NCBI RefSeq assembly: GCF_040567655.1
Contig: NZ_JBEXAC010000001.1
Location: 992,001 to 1,056,000 of the forward strand
From: Chitinophaga sp. H8
Lineage (GTDB): Bacteria; Bacteroidota; Bacteroidia; Chitinophagales; Chitinophagaceae
DNA: 64,000 bases
Direction of reading: 5' to 3'
The notes beneath the pieces were generated by a model. The model was not told the DNA's origin and searched no databases. It saw only the letters and a program-made list of their open reading frames with translations. Below, one piece after another: positions 63,428 to 64,000 of this stretch. A program made the position numbers and the translations under genes. Position 1 is the first letter of the stretch, and each line of letters begins with the position of its first letter.

Positions 63428-64000
63428 ATGTTTAAGATTGCAAAATATGTATTGCAGGATATTTTTAAGAATAAAGTGATCATCGGCTATACGTTGTTTT
63501 TACTGATAGTGACCAGCAGTTTATTCCTGCTGGACAATGATGTGAACAAAGGAATCAGCAGCCTGATGAGCATCGTCCTGATCATCGTACCCCTGATCAG
63601 TATGGTATTTGCCACTACATATTTTTATAATGCCTATGAGTTTATAGAATTGCTGGTAGCGCAGCCGGTGTCGCGTGGGCATATTATACTGGGTATTTAC
63701 CTGGGGATGGGGATTGCGATGATAGGCGCGCTGGTAATTGGAGTAGCCGTTCCTTTGTTGTGCTTTGCCCCGTCTGTGGTGAGTGTAGTGTTGATATTAG
63801 CCGTAATGGCATTAACCCTGATCTTTGTTTCCCTGGCGTTTTTATCGGCTGTGATTACCCGTGATAAAGCAAAAGGAGTAGGAGTAGCGTTATTGATATG
63901 GTTTTATTTTGCCATTTTGTATGATGGCCTGGTATTATCGGTATTATTCAGTTTCAGCGAATACCCGCTGGAAAAAGTGATGCTCGCCTGTGCTGTTTTT
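63428..64000 (+). CDS. nosY: NosY ABC permease, N-terminal part
   Basis: The first 191 residues of the ABC-2-type permease of NosDFY; cut by the window end. Starts MFKIAKYVLQDIFKNKVI and has helices YTLFLLIVTSSLFLL, IVLIIVPLISMVFATTYF, GIYLGMGIAMIGALVIGV and VLILAVMALTLIFVSLAFL, with the family motif YNAYEFIELLVAQPVSRG. 25 nt after nosF. Confidence 0.93.
   Translation, partial: MFKIAKYVLQDIFKNKVIIGYTLFLLIVTSSLFLLDNDVNKGISSLMSIVLIIVPLISMVFATTYFYNAYEFIELLVAQPVSRGHIILGIYLGMGIAMIGALVIGVAVPLLCFAPSVVSVVLILAVMALTLIFVSLAFLSAVITRDKAKGVGVALLIWFYFAILYDGLVLSVLFSFSEYPLEKVMLACAVF

Overview
The window comes from a Bacteroidota genome, most likely a Chitinophaga-like member of the Chitinophagaceae. Two SusC/SusD loci sit behind FecI-type ECF sigma and FecR anti-sigma genes. 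Lipoproteins and outer-membrane barrels are abundant. Ribosome-binding sites are mostly weak, and several promoters match the Bacteroidota consensus TTG-N19/20-TAnnTTTG. The nos cluster is of the Sec-dependent clade II kind.

Layout. 1-4.8 kb: end of a CDF cation-efflux gene, an AraC regulator, a GMC oxidoreductase and a membrane histidine kinase. 4.8-8.7 kb: a small CNGKC-motif protein, then a compact operon of an MbnP-like lipoprotein, an MbnH/MauG-like di-heme peroxidase, a CDICGCG-motif barrel and a YHS lipoprotein, which looks like copper (or other metal) handling. 8.8-12.3 kb: YceI, Tag glycosylase, a von Willebrand A lipoprotein, DinB. 12.6-16.3 kb: a two-gene unit pairing a caspase-like CHAT protease with a cytoplasmic subtilisin, a candidate undescribed protease cascade. 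16.5-27.6 kb: sigma/anti-sigma/SusC/SusD locus with three accessory surface lipoproteins (DUF4959/DUF5000-like, DUF4998-like, DUF4855-like) and no recognisable glycoside hydrolase. 27.7-38.1 kb: a small lipoprotein, a thioredoxin-reductase-like flavoprotein, a TonB receptor, an arsRMC operon with two ArsR-type operators, nitronate monooxygenase, an ECF sigma with a membrane partner, and a TetR-AarF pair. 38.2-48.6 kb: OmpA lipoprotein, then a second sigma/anti-sigma/SusC/SusD locus with an unrecognised 599-residue lipoprotein. 48.7-55.2 kb: S41 protease, barrel protein, DEAD helicase, an intergenic 11-bp repeat cruciform, Bcr/CflA efflux pump, an orphan cobalamin riboswitch, PlsC. 55.4-64 kb: NO/N2O respiration genes: a haem-copper-like membrane protein, the Ric di-iron repair protein, cytochrome c, nosZ, a membrane protein, nosL, nosD, nosF and the start of nosY.

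Main non-coding signals. (1) Both SusC loci carry, on the minus strand, a near-perfect promoter overlapping the susC start codon and an intrinsic terminator about 100 nt further on, so each probably makes a short antisense sRNA of the DonS kind; the two predicted RNAs share a core. (2) The promoters of the haem-copper-like gene and of the cytochrome c-nosZ operon carry the same Crp/Fnr-like palindrome at an identical distance from the -7 element. (3) A cobalamin riboswitch has its own promoter and a terminator about 460 nt downstream, with no recognisable B12 gene between them.

All calls come from reading the sequence by eye; no database search was run.
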